Shown: one piece after another, positions 17,272 to 25,662 of the stretch | Position numbering within the stretch: position 1 is the first letter of the stretch | Layout of the letters: each line of letters opens with the position of its first letter | NCBI GenBank assembly: GCA_020850995.1 | Contig: JADZDP010000116.1 | Coordinates: forward strand, 1 to 64,000 | Direction of reading: 5' to 3' | Source of the DNA: Deltaproteobacteria bacterium | Lineage (GTDB): Bacteria; Myxococcota; UBA727; VGSZ01 | DNA: 64,000 nt | The notes under the pieces: generated by a model | What the model saw: only the letters and a program-made list of their open reading frames with translations | What the model was told of the DNA's origin: nothing | The model's database searches: none | Made by a program: the position numbers and the translations under genes

Positions 17272-18668
17272 GAGTCTGTGTCGGCGTCGATCTCGGCTCC
17301 ACCACCACCAAGGCCATCCTCATCGACGAGGAGGGCAAGATCGTGGGCAAGGGCATCACCAACAGCCGCTCGAATTACGAGGTGGCGAGCGCCGTGGCGC
17401 GCGACGAGGCGGTGACCTCGGCGCGCTTCAACCTGCTGGCGCGCAAGCTCGAGGGCCTCAAGGGCGAGGGCGCCACGGAGATCGGCGCGCTCGATGAGAA
17501 GCTGCGCGCGGCCTTCCGCCTCGAGCTTTACCTCGACGAGCTGGCAGCGTTGCGCCAGCGCGTCACCGAGGTGGTGGCGGCGGCGGGCGTGCGCGGCACC
17601 GCGCAGGTGAAGGACGCGCTGGCGGGCATCTTCGATCGCATGACCACGGACGCGTCGGCGCTGTTTTTGGGTGGCGACGCGCGCAAGAGCGACTTCTTCC
17701 GCGACATCGCGGGCGCCGCCTTCATGCATGCGGCCGAGAAGCTCGCCAACGAGCGCGGTATGCGCTTCGAGGAGCTGACCTGGCCCTTCGATCGCGCCAT
17801 CCTCGACGTCGAGACCGAGCTGCGCGAGCTCGACTTCGCCGCCACGCTTGGTCGCGCGGCGCGGCGCATCGCGGGCGGGCTGCCCGAGGGCGCCAAGAAG
17901 CGCTTCTTCGAGATCGTGGACTCCGTGGGCACGGAGCCCATCGACGAGGTGGCGTTCTCGGGCACCGGCTACGGGCGCCAGACGCTGCCCTTCCCCAAGG
18001 CCGCCGTGCGCTCGGAGATCCTGTGTCACGGCCGCGGCGCGCACCGCTACTTCCCCGGCACGCGCACGGTGCTCGACATCGGAGGGCAAGACACCAAGGC
18101 CATCCAGGTCGACGACAAGGGCGTGGTCACCACGTTCCAGATGAACGATCGCTGCGCCGCCGGTTGCGGCCGCTACCTCGGCTACATCGCCGACGAGCTG
18201 AACCTCGGCCTGCACGAGCTCGGGCCCCTTGCGCTCAAGTCGTGCAAGAGCGTGCGCATCAACTCGACCTGCACCGTGTTCGCAGGCGCCGAGCTGCGCG
18301 AGCGACTGTCGCTGGGTGAGGAGCGCGAGGACATCTTGGCGGGCCTGCACAAGGCCATCATGCTGCGCGCCATGAGCCTGCTGGCGCGCTCGGGTGGTGT
18401 GAAGAGCGAGCTCACCTTCACCGGCGGCGTCTGCAAGAACGACATGGCCACCAAGGTGTTGCGCGAGCTGGTCGATGAGAACTACGGCAGCGACATCACG
18501 CTCAATGCGCACCCCGACTCGATCTACATGGGCGCGCTCGGCGCCGCGATGTTCGCGCTCGACGATCTCAGGGCCGGCAAGGCCAACCTGCTGGTCGTCA
18601 AGCGGCCCGACAAGCAGGCGATGAAGAACTACGCCAATCCCGACGACGCCTGCGCGAGCTGCGGCTGA
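17268..18668 (+). CDS. bcrA: Benzoyl-CoA reductase (class I), ATPase subunit A
   Basis: 466 aa, ASKHA-fold (BadF/BadG/BcrA/BcrD) ATPase. The phosphate-1 motif GVDLGSTTTKAIL is at the N-terminus; the second phosphate motif is VLDIGGQDTKAI. Cys in NDRCAAGCGRYLG and INSTCTVFAG match the position of the ligands for the [4Fe-4S] cluster bridging A and D. Together with BcrD it couples ATP hydrolysis to low-potential electron delivery from ferredoxin. At 466 aa it is somewhat longer than Thauera BcrA (~440); the extra length lies in the region 60-200 between the two motifs. ATGA overlap with bcrB. Confidence 0.93.
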   Translation: MRVCVGVDLGSTTTKAILIDEEGKIVGKGITNSRSNYEVASAVARDEAVTSARFNLLARKLEGLKGEGATEIGALDEKLRAAFRLELYLDELAALRQRVTEVVAAAGVRGTAQVKDALAGIFDRMTTDASALFLGGDARKSDFFRDIAGAAFMHAAEKLANERGMRFEELTWPFDRAILDVETELRELDFAATLGRAARRIAGGLPEGAKKRFFEIVDSVGTEPIDEVAFSGTGYGRQTLPFPKAAVRSEILCHGRGAHRYFPGTRTVLDIGGQDTKAIQVDDKGVVTTFQMNDRCAAGCGRYLGYIADELNLGLHELGPLALKSCKSVRINSTCTVFAGAELRERLSLGEEREDILAGLHKAIMLRAMSLLARSGGVKSELTFTGGVCKNDMATKVLRELVDENYGSDITLNAHPDSIYMGALGAAMFALDDLRAGKANLLVVKRPDKQAMKNYANPDDACASCG

Positions 18669-18685
18669 GAAAGCGAGGACCCATC

Positions 18686-19585
18686 ATGACCATGACCAAC
18701 GACGCTCCCTGGGTGTATTCGGCCGGCATCGATATCGGCGCCGGCGCCGTGAAGGTGGTGATCACCAAGAGCCGCGGCGGCGAGCAGGGTGAGATCGTGA
18801 CGCGCGTGTGCGAACGCATCCGGCGCCGCAACGTGTACGAGCTCGCTGAGCGCGTGTTCGACGACGCGTGCAAGAGCGCGGGGCTCAAGCCGGACAAGCT
18901 CGTGTATGTCGCCTCCACCGGCGACGGCGAGGCCGCCGAGAAGTTCGCCACCGGCCACTTCTACTCGATGACCACGCACGCGCGCGGCGCGCTCTTTCTC
19001 GATAACGACGCGCGCGCGGTGCTCGATATCGGTGCGCTGCATGCGCGCGCCATCAAGATCGACGATCGCAGCAAGGTGCTCAACCACCGCATGACCTCGC
19101 AGTGCGCCAGCGGTACCGGCCAGTTCGTCGAGAACATCGCGCGCTACCTGGGCGTGCCGCTAGAGGATGTGGGCGGGCTCTCGCTCAAGGCCACGGCGCC
19201 CGAGCAGGTGAGCGGCATCTGCGCGGTGCTGGCCGAGACCGACGTCATCAACATGGTGAGCCGCGGCGTGTCCACGCAGGACATCCTCAAGGGTATCCAC
19301 CAGTCCATCGCGGGCCGCCTGGGCAAGCTCTTGCGCGCCATCAAGGCTGAGCACACCGTGTTCGTCTCGGGCGGTATGGCGCTCGACGAGGGCATGATCA
19401 CGGCGCTGCGCGAGGCGCTGGCCACCGACCGGGGCGTGCCGCTCAAGGTGGTCGCCAACGCCGACAGCATCTTCGCGGGCGCGCTCGGCGCCGCGCTGCT
19501 CGGCGCGTATCGACGTCACCAGCTCGATCGCCGCGGCGGTGCGGCCCAAACGAATTCCGGAGGAACCCATGAACGCGCGGCTTGA
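18686..19585 (+). CDS. bcrD: Benzoyl-CoA reductase (class I), ATPase subunit D
   Basis: 299 aa, second ASKHA ATPase subunit, shorter than BcrA as in known enzymes. Nucleotide motif AGIDIGAGAVKVVI. The bridging-cluster Cys region MTSQCASGTGQFVENIARYLG and GICAVLAETDV are well conserved. A GAGGA ribosome site sits ~8 nt before ATG 18686. The last ~20 residues (RRGGAAQTNSGGTHERAA) are translated across the ribosome site and start of the next gene, which begins 17 bp inside bcrD. Confidence 0.92.
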   Translation: MTMTNDAPWVYSAGIDIGAGAVKVVITKSRGGEQGEIVTRVCERIRRRNVYELAERVFDDACKSAGLKPDKLVYVASTGDGEAAEKFATGHFYSMTTHARGALFLDNDARAVLDIGALHARAIKIDDRSKVLNHRMTSQCASGTGQFVENIARYLGVPLEDVGGLSLKATAPEQVSGICAVLAETDVINMVSRGVSTQDILKGIHQSIAGRLGKLLRAIKAEHTVFVSGGMALDEGMITALREALATDRGVPLKVVANADSIFAGALGAALLGAYRRHQLDRRGGAAQTNSGGTHERAA

Positions 19586-20744
19586 TCTCGACGAGCTGAT
19601 CGGTTGGCAGAGCCTGCTGACCGAGGACGAGAAGACCATTCACCGCAACGTCAAGCGCTTCGTGCGCTCGCGCTGCATGCCGCGCATCGTCGAGGACTTC
19701 GAGAATCACACCTTTCCCAAGGAGCTGATCGGCGAGCTGGCCGACCTCGGCTTGCTCGGCGCCAACCTCGAGGGCTACGGCTGTGCCGGCATCTCCTCGG
19801 TGGGCTACGGGCTCGCGTGTCAGGAGCTCGAGGCCTGCGACTCGGGCCTGCGCAGCTTCATCAGCGTGCAGACCAGCCTGGCGATGTACGCCATCCACGC
19901 CTTCGGCTCCGAGGAGCAGAAAAACAACTACCTGCCGCGCATGGCCGCGGGCAAGTGCATCGGCTGCTTCGGCCTCACCGAGCCGAACGCGGGCAGCAAC
20001 CCCGGGCAGATGACCACGCGCGCCGTCAAAGACGGCGACTCGTGGGTGCTGAGCGGCGAGAAGATGTGGATCACCAACGCGCAGATCGCCGACGTGGCGG
20101 TGGTGTGGGCGCAGACCTCGGCCGAGTCGAAGGACGTCACCGGCTTCATCCTCGATAAGGGCATGCAGGGCTTCAAGGCCACCGACATCCCGCACAAGCT
20201 CTCGCTGCGCGCGAGCTACACCGGCGGCTTGTCCATGATGGACGTGCGTGTACCCGACAAGAACCGCTTGCCGAACGTGCACGGCATGCGTGGCCCGCTC
20301 TCGTGCCTGACCAGCGCGCGCTACGGCGTGGCCTTCGGTGTGCTCGGGGCGGCGCGCGCTTGTCTCGAGACCGCCGTGGAGTACGCGCGCGAGCGCAAGC
20401 AGCTCGGTGGGCCCATCGCGAGGAAGCAGCTCGTGCAGGTGAAGCTCGCCGACATGGCGAATGAGATTACCAAGGGCAGCCTGCTGGCCGTGCACTACGG
20501 CCGCCTCAAGGACGAGGGCAAGCTCTTGCCCGCGCAGGTGAGCTTGCTCAAGCGCAACAACTGCAAGATTGCGCTCGACGCCGCGCGCGCCGCCAGGAAC
20601 ATCCTGGGCGCCAACGGCATCACCGGCGAGCACCACGTGATGCGCCACGCCATGAACCTGGAGTCCACCTTCACCTACGAGGGCACCGACGACGTGCACG
20701 CGCTCGTCATCGGTGAGGCGTTGACCGGCGAGCGCGCCTACTGA
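19569..20744 (+). CDS. gcdH: Glutaryl-CoA dehydrogenase (acyl-CoA dehydrogenase family)
   Basis: 391 aa flavoprotein. FAD/substrate region CFGLTEPNAGSNPG and WITNAQ; the catalytic base is Glu371 in the motif TYEGTDDVHAL, which with HALVIGEALTG is the glutaryl-CoA dehydrogenase form. It oxidises and decarboxylates glutaryl-CoA to crotonyl-CoA, the last shared step after beta-oxidation of 3-hydroxypimelyl-CoA. GGAGG precedes ATG 19569 at good spacing, and the gene starts within the end of bcrD. A non-decarboxylating variant, known in some strict anaerobes, cannot be excluded by eye. Confidence 0.9.
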   Translation: MNARLDLDELIGWQSLLTEDEKTIHRNVKRFVRSRCMPRIVEDFENHTFPKELIGELADLGLLGANLEGYGCAGISSVGYGLACQELEACDSGLRSFISVQTSLAMYAIHAFGSEEQKNNYLPRMAAGKCIGCFGLTEPNAGSNPGQMTTRAVKDGDSWVLSGEKMWITNAQIADVAVVWAQTSAESKDVTGFILDKGMQGFKATDIPHKLSLRASYTGGLSMMDVRVPDKNRLPNVHGMRGPLSCLTSARYGVAFGVLGAARACLETAVEYARERKQLGGPIARKQLVQVKLADMANEITKGSLLAVHYGRLKDEGKLLPAQVSLLKRNNCKIALDAARAARNILGANGITGEHHVMRHAMNLESTFTYEGTDDVHALVIGEALTGERAY

Positions 20745-20789
20745 TACCGAGCCTGCGAAAGCGGCAAGCGAGAGCACGAGGAGACCACC

Positions 20790-21341
20790 ATGTTCCCCCA
20801 GATGGACAAGAGCAACGCGAGCGATCTTTCACCCAGCCACCCGGTGCGGGTGTGGATGGAGGAGCACGACACCTTGCTCGGATTCCTCGACAGGCTCGAG
20901 GCCATCGCGGCGGAGGCGGGGAAGAGCCCGGCCGGGCTCGAGCCCAACGGTCCTGTGCGCCAGGCCTTGGTGAAGCTCGCGTCCGATCTGCTCGACGCCG
21001 AGCCACACCACCAGCGGGAAGAGCAAGCCTTGTTCCCGCGCATGGAGGAGGTCGGCATCGAGGGGCCGCCGCACATGATGCGCCTCGATCACGACGAGCT
21101 GCGCCTGGCCAAGCGAGCGCTCAAGGACCACGTCAGCACCGACGCTGCCGCCGACGAGGCCTTCGTCGAGCGCTTGTGCCAGGTGGCCGACTTCATCGTG
21201 CCGGTGTTGCGCTCGCACATCCAGAAGGAGAACCAGATCCTCTACCCAATGGCGCTGCAGGCCATCGGCGCCGACGGCTGGCGCGCCATCCAGGTCGACT
21301 GCGAGCGCATCGGGCCCTGCTCGTTCACCAAGGCGAAGTAG
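20790..21341 (+). CDS. Hemerythrin-like (HHE) protein
   Basis: 183 aa. Helical bundle with the spaced di-iron ligands of hemerythrin domains: MEEHDTLLGFLDRLE, HHQREEQALFPRMEE, MRLDHDELRLAKRA and RSHIQKENQILYPMAL. Such proteins bind O2 or NO or store iron. It follows gcdH by 45 bp on the same strand with a GAGGAG ribosome site, so it is probably part of the aromatic operon. There it could shield or report on the oxygen-sensitive reductase; that role is inference. Confidence 0.85.
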   Translation: MFPQMDKSNASDLSPSHPVRVWMEEHDTLLGFLDRLEAIAAEAGKSPAGLEPNGPVRQALVKLASDLLDAEPHHQREEQALFPRMEEVGIEGPPHMMRLDHDELRLAKRALKDHVSTDAAADEAFVERLCQVADFIVPVLRSHIQKENQILYPMALQAIGADGWRAIQVDCERIGPCSFTKAK

Positions 21342-21347
21342 CCGCCG

Positions 21348-22943
21348 CTACGGCGTTGCGATCACCAGCGACACCGCGCGGTCCTCGGCGTCGCCGCTGC
21401 CGTCACTGCTCCAACCTGTCAGGCGATCGATGAGCCCGAGCGCGCGCCCGAGCGCGGCAGGGGCGTCATCGTCGGTGCGGAAATCCACGGGCGTGGCCTC
21501 GAGCCGCAGCGTGCCGTTGTCGTCGTCGTAGATCTCGATGAGGCGGAACTGGTGTGGCCAGTCGGCGAGCGCGCTGGTCATCACTTCGAAAAAGGCGTGG
21601 CCCGGCGTCTCTTGCGCCTGCACGCGGTGGCGGTGCGAGTGCGCCACCAGCGAGAACAAGATGTTCGGGTAGGCGGCCAGGTACGTGCGCCAATCGTCGC
21701 TGCTCAGCGCGTCGGGCTCGGCGGCGCCGAAGACGCCGCCGTCTTGCGAGAGCGAGCCGAGCGCGTGGTGTGACGCCAGGATCACGAAGCGGCCGCGCGC
21801 CAGCGCATCGTCGAGCGCGGGCTTGACGAAGTCGTCGACGTGGGATGCCTGCAAGACGCCGCTGGCACCGCCGCGCGCATGTGAGGTGTCGAGCACCACC
21901 ATGGTCAGCGGCGTGCCCTCGAGATCGAAGGCGGCGAAGGCCTTGGCCGCGGGCCGCTGGGCGCCAGGGGGCAGGGGTTCGCTCGCCGCGAGCCCGTGAC
22001 CGTCACCGTCGCCACCCACCAACTCGAGGAGCGCGTCACCGTCGAGCAGTGTGCGCGCTTGGTCGGGCATGGCCACGTCGCCGTCGGCGATGCTGCCGAA
22101 CCCTTCGCCCTGATAGATGCGCGTGCCCATGGCGGCCTCGCCGCCGAGGGCGGTCGCCGCCTGCGTGGCGTCGACGGCGAAGTTCCCTTGCACCAGCACG
22201 TCGTGGTTGCCGCTCACCCAGCGCCAGGGCACGTCGAGCCCCGCGGCTGCGAAGGGGTCCTTGCCGTCGTCACCGGCGAGGTCGAGGTCGTTGTCGTCGC
22301 CGGAGTCGCAGTGGACAGAGGGGCTGCCGCCGAGGATGTCGAGCACCCAGCGCAGCTCGTTGCCTTGCGCTGAGTCGGCGTTGTCGCCGCCGAGCAGCAC
22401 GAGGTCGACGGGGTCTTCGGCGTTGATCGCGTTGATGGTGCGCACGGCGGCGTTCAGCATGCGACACAGCACGGGATCCTGCGGGCGCAGCGCGGCGCTG
22501 ACCGCCACGGTGTCGAAGGCGGCCGCGCGCGTGGGGCTCTCGTCGTCCATGAGCTGCAGGTCGGCGAGGTGCACGATGCGCGCGAGGCGTCGCGCGTTGG
22601 GGCCGGGCGGCGGCAGGTCGCCAGCGTCGAGCGGCGCGCCGGCGCCCACCACGGTGCCGAGCGCGTGCACCATCACGTCGTCAGGCGGACCCTCGGTGAG
22701 CTCGCCCAGGCCGAGCTCGAGGTAGCCCGGCAGGTTCTCGGGGCGCCCGGGGTTTGCGGGGTTGCCGGGCAGGGGGTCGTGCACGGGCACCAGCGTGTGC
22801 GCGCGCGTGGTCGGCGCGTGCGCGAGGGGAGGCAGGGGCTCGAGCGCGGGCGGCTCGGTGATGGGCGCGTTCGGTACGCACGAGCAGGCGAGCGCGAGCA
22901 TGACGAGCATGCATTTTGCCCATGTGGCTCGCCATGCTCGCAT
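21348..22943 (-). CDS. Calcineurin-like metallophosphoesterase lipoprotein
   Basis: 531 aa from ATG 22943, which gives a lipoprotein signal ending in LACSC; an upstream in-frame start would put a non-signal leader in front. Phosphoesterase metal motifs in order: HLADLQ (block I), LLGGDNAD (block II), WVSGNHD (block III), LASHHAL and AHSHRHR (last histidines). Residues ~30-90 are Pro-rich. Located on the envelope, it would hydrolyse a phosphate ester of unknown nature. It is convergent with the hemerythrin gene, 6 bp apart. Confidence 0.82.
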   Translation of the reverse strand: MRAWRATWAKCMLVMLALACSCVPNAPITEPPALEPLPPLAHAPTTRAHTLVPVHDPLPGNPANPGRPENLPGYLELGLGELTEGPPDDVMVHALGTVVGAGAPLDAGDLPPPGPNARRLARIVHLADLQLMDDESPTRAAAFDTVAVSAALRPQDPVLCRMLNAAVRTINAINAEDPVDLVLLGGDNADSAQGNELRWVLDILGGSPSVHCDSGDDNDLDLAGDDGKDPFAAAGLDVPWRWVSGNHDVLVQGNFAVDATQAATALGGEAAMGTRIYQGEGFGSIADGDVAMPDQARTLLDGDALLELVGGDGDGHGLAASEPLPPGAQRPAAKAFAAFDLEGTPLTMVVLDTSHARGGASGVLQASHVDDFVKPALDDALARGRFVILASHHALGSLSQDGGVFGAAEPDALSSDDWRTYLAAYPNILFSLVAHSHRHRVQAQETPGHAFFEVMTSALADWPHQFRLIEIYDDDNGTLRLEATPVDFRTDDDAPAALGRALGLIDRLTGWSSDGSGDAEDRAVSLVIATP

Positions 22944-23028
22944 GCGGATGAGGCTGGCACTGGCCTCGAGCTGGCGCAACGTGCCGACCGGAGCGGGGCT
23001 GGCGATGCGCGTCCCTCGCACCATGCAC

Positions 23029-23191
23029 TAGAGCTCGTTTCATAACCCCTCGCGTCGCGTGCATCGCGCCAAGCGTGCGATCACTGCGTTGCTGCGGGCC
23101 GTCCATCCGTCGAGGATGGCCGGCTCGTCGCGCCTTGTGCTCGCAAGCTTGGCGCGCGCCCGCTCGGTCCGGGGTTATGAAACGAACTCTA
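23029..23191. repeat. 163-bp palindromic element with 21-bp inverted ends (MITE-like)
   Basis: The ends 23029-23049 and 23171-23191 are inverted copies matching at 20 of 21 positions (TAGAGxTCGTTTCATAACCC core). Inside, 23066-23080 and 23141-23155 pair at 14 of 15 bases, and CCATCC/GGATGG flank the centre at about 23110. The whole element can fold as one long hairpin. It carries no gene. TA at the outer edges could be a target duplication. Together with the next element it fills the 666-bp gap 22944-23609. Confidence 0.75.
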
Positions 23192-23558
23192 GGGCGTGTA
23201 CCTGAACTCGGAAAGGCCCCCTCCGGGTCTGAGCGTGACGTCGCCAAACCGCTCCCCCGAGATCCTCACCATTCGTCACATCTTGGCTGGCGCACGTCGA
23301 CGACGCCCCGTCCTCAGCTCCCCGAATGCTCGCCAGGCCGCTCCCCCGAACTCGGGGGAGCCCTCGCGGTACGCACCATGCGGCCTCCACCGGTTTCGGG
23401 GGAGGTGACCAGGTCCGATGCGCTCCGCGCGAGAGGGGGCCGACGTGTGCCAGCCAAGATGTGACGAATGGTGAGCCCGATTTCGGGGGAGGAGCCGCGT
23501 TCCCATGCGGCCCCGCGAGGGGGGGGCCTCTGGCGTCGCGAGTTCCGGGACACGCCCT
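23191..23558. repeat. 368-bp element with 20-bp terminal and 27-bp internal inverted repeats
   Basis: The ends 23191-23210 and 23539-23558 are inverted copies (18 of 20; outer part AGGGCGTGT). A perfect 27-bp inverted pair lies inside at 23265-23291 and 23449-23475 (it contains CACCATTCGTCACATCTTGG), and G-run/C-run segments (CTCCCCCGA / TCGGGGGAG) sit next to it. No open frame looks real. It abuts the preceding element and shares its edge, with TA at both borders, so one element has inserted beside or into the other. Confidence 0.75.
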
Positions 23559-23609
23559 AGCGCGACAATCCGTTGGCGTGCAGGCGGTTGTTGGCGATCG
23601 TGCCCGTGC

Positions 23610-25433
23610 TCAGCGGATGCTTCGCTCGCCCGCGGGAGACGCTATGGCGCCACCAGGCTCGAGAGGATCGGCAGCCGGCTGCGCCTTCCCGCGTACGCCA
23701 GCGATCGGTATCCGGACGAAGAAGGTCGTGCCCGCGCCGACCTTGGTGTCGAAGCGCAGGGTGCCGCCGTGCTTCTGCGTCACCACCGACCAGGCAAGGG
23801 CCAGGCCTTGCCCAGTGCCCTTGCCGAGCGCCTTGGTCGTGTAGAAGGGCTCGAACACGTGCGGCGCCACGTGCTCGGGGATGCCGCTGCCGGTGTCGGC
23901 CACGACGATCTCGATGTGATCGCCATCGACGCGAGTGCTCACCTTGATCTTGCCCCTGGCGCCACTCTTGCCCACGACCTCGCCAATCGCGTGGGCCGCG
24001 TTGACGACGAGGTTGAGGAACACCTGGTTGAGCTCGCTCGCGAAGCACGTCACGGCAGGCAATTCGCCAAGCTCCTTCTCCAGGTCGGCGACGTACTTGT
24101 ACTCAGCGCTCGCGATGGTGAGTGTGTTGTCGATGGCGCGATTGAGGTCGGCCGGGGCCATGTCGCGCTGGGGTGGGTGCGCGAACTCCTTGAGGGAACG
24201 CACGATCGAGGACACACGCTGCAACCCATCCGCGCAACGCTCGAGCGCCTTCGGTACCTGATCGAGCAGGTAGCCAAGGTCGGCGCGTTCCTCGGCGTCG
24301 GCTGCGGCCGCTAGGGCGTCGGGCAGCGAGCCATGCTCGTCCTCGCCGGCGGCCAGACGCCGCACCGCGCGTAGTCGCTCGAGCAGGCTGAACACCTCGC
24401 CGACGCTCTCACCGATGAAATGGATACTGTCGGAGACGAACTGCACCGGCGTGTTGATCTCGTGTGCCACACCGGCGGCGAGCGTGCCTACGGAAGCGAG
24501 TCGCTCGGACTGGCGCAGCTGCGTCTCGAGTCCCTTTTGGGCGCTGATGTCCTCGTGGATGCCCACGAAGCCCACGAGATCACCGTGCAGATTGACCAGG
24601 GGCGCGATGCGCGCGCGCACCCAATACAGCTCTCCGCCTTTTCGCTTGTTGCGCAGCTCGCTGTTGAACACCTTGCCGGACATGATGGTGTGCCAAAGCG
24701 CTTCGTAGGTTTCCTTGCTCGTGAGCCCCGAGCGCCAGCTCTTCGGCGTCTTGCCGATGAGCTCCTCCTTCGCGAAGCCGGTCATCTGCTCGATGTGCGG
24801 GTTGACGTACTCGATGACGCCGCGGGTGTCGGTGATGAACACGCCGATGGGGCTCTGCGCCACTGCGGTGGAGACATTGCGCATGGCGCGTCCCACTGTG
24901 CTCTCGGTGTAGGCGTCGAGCACGATCATGGCGTCGAAGGCGTGGACTTTACTGATCGCGCGCAGCGCCACCCAGATGCGCGTTGGATCGGCGGCATAAC
25001 TAGGGTGCGCCGCCAGCGCCTCGGCGATGCGCTGCTGCATCAGGTTGAGCGCGCCGTAATACCACTTGGGCTCGAGGCCGATACGCGCGTGAACGCGCCC
25101 GATCTCGGCGCGGCGCCGCGTATAGTTGTCGTCGATTGGCGCCTCGAGCTGCTCGCGGAAGGCATCGACCAGCTTGGCCGCAACCTTGTCGAGGCGACCC
25201 TCGCCTGCCACCCGCGAGAGCTGCTTCGCCGGTGGCCCGTACTGCATGAGGTCCTGGGTGTAGGTGCGATGCACGAGCTCGGGCAGGCGCTCGCCGATGG
25301 CGGCGGCCACCTCGCGCAGGCAGCGTAGGTCGTCATCGTTAAGCTCGAGGAGGCGGCGCCGCGCCGCAAGCTCCTCGGCGGGGAGGGCATCGTCGGCGTG
25401 CGCTGGAGAGCTAGCAAGAGGTTCGTCGGGCAT
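23610..25433 (-). CDS. Globin-coupled PAS sensor histidine kinase
   Basis: 607 aa from ATG 25433; a GTG at 25484 is an alternative start. Residues ~20-185 form a protoglobin/globin-sensor domain (YTRRRAEIGRVHARIGLEPKWYYG; proximal heme His115). Next is a PAS domain (~190-300, with a PAC-like LVGFVGIHEDIS). The dimerisation domain carries phospho-acceptor His324 in AAGVAHEINTPV, and the ATPase domain has NQVFLNLVVNAA, DTGSGIP and GTGQGLALA. No membrane helices: a cytoplasmic O2/NO/CO sensor is expected. No response regulator is adjacent. Confidence 0.9.
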   Translation of the reverse strand: MPDEPLASSPAHADDALPAEELAARRRLLELNDDDLRCLREVAAAIGERLPELVHRTYTQDLMQYGPPAKQLSRVAGEGRLDKVAAKLVDAFREQLEAPIDDNYTRRRAEIGRVHARIGLEPKWYYGALNLMQQRIAEALAAHPSYAADPTRIWVALRAISKVHAFDAMIVLDAYTESTVGRAMRNVSTAVAQSPIGVFITDTRGVIEYVNPHIEQMTGFAKEELIGKTPKSWRSGLTSKETYEALWHTIMSGKVFNSELRNKRKGGELYWVRARIAPLVNLHGDLVGFVGIHEDISAQKGLETQLRQSERLASVGTLAAGVAHEINTPVQFVSDSIHFIGESVGEVFSLLERLRAVRRLAAGEDEHGSLPDALAAAADAEERADLGYLLDQVPKALERCADGLQRVSSIVRSLKEFAHPPQRDMAPADLNRAIDNTLTIASAEYKYVADLEKELGELPAVTCFASELNQVFLNLVVNAAHAIGEVVGKSGARGKIKVSTRVDGDHIEIVVADTGSGIPEHVAPHVFEPFYTTKALGKGTGQGLALAWSVVTQKHGGTLRFDTKVGAGTTFFVRIPIAGVRGKAQPAADPLEPGGAIASPAGERSIR

Positions 25434-25662
25434 GCGCCGGTTCCATCGGCGGCGCGGACGGCGGACTTGAGGCCAACGCGACACGACCGAGCGGACCGCT
25501 GTAAGCGCACGGAATTCGGGTCTTTGCTCGACGGTCGCCCCGCGGCGGCCAGATCCTCGTGCGCGGCAAGCAGTGAGCCCGAGCGCGCCTCATGTGGAGT
25601 TGGCGAGATCGAGCCCAGCGCCGACAAGTATGCGGGGCTGTCGACCTTGCCGCCGCAACCCC

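Noticed and set aside
17268..19585. Reading bcrA/bcrD as activator of 2-hydroxyglutaryl-CoA dehydratase
   Set aside because: There are two different ASKHA subunits (466 and 299 aa) with had, oah and dch beside them; the dehydratase activator is a single ~260-aa homodimeric protein.
23196..23464. Short open frames in the palindromic region as a possible transposase remnant
   Set aside because: They run through inverted repeats on both strands alike, have no ribosome site and no DDE motif.
22944..23609. Repeats as a CRISPR array
   Set aside because: The repeats are inverted pairs, not evenly spaced direct repeats, and no cas genes are near.
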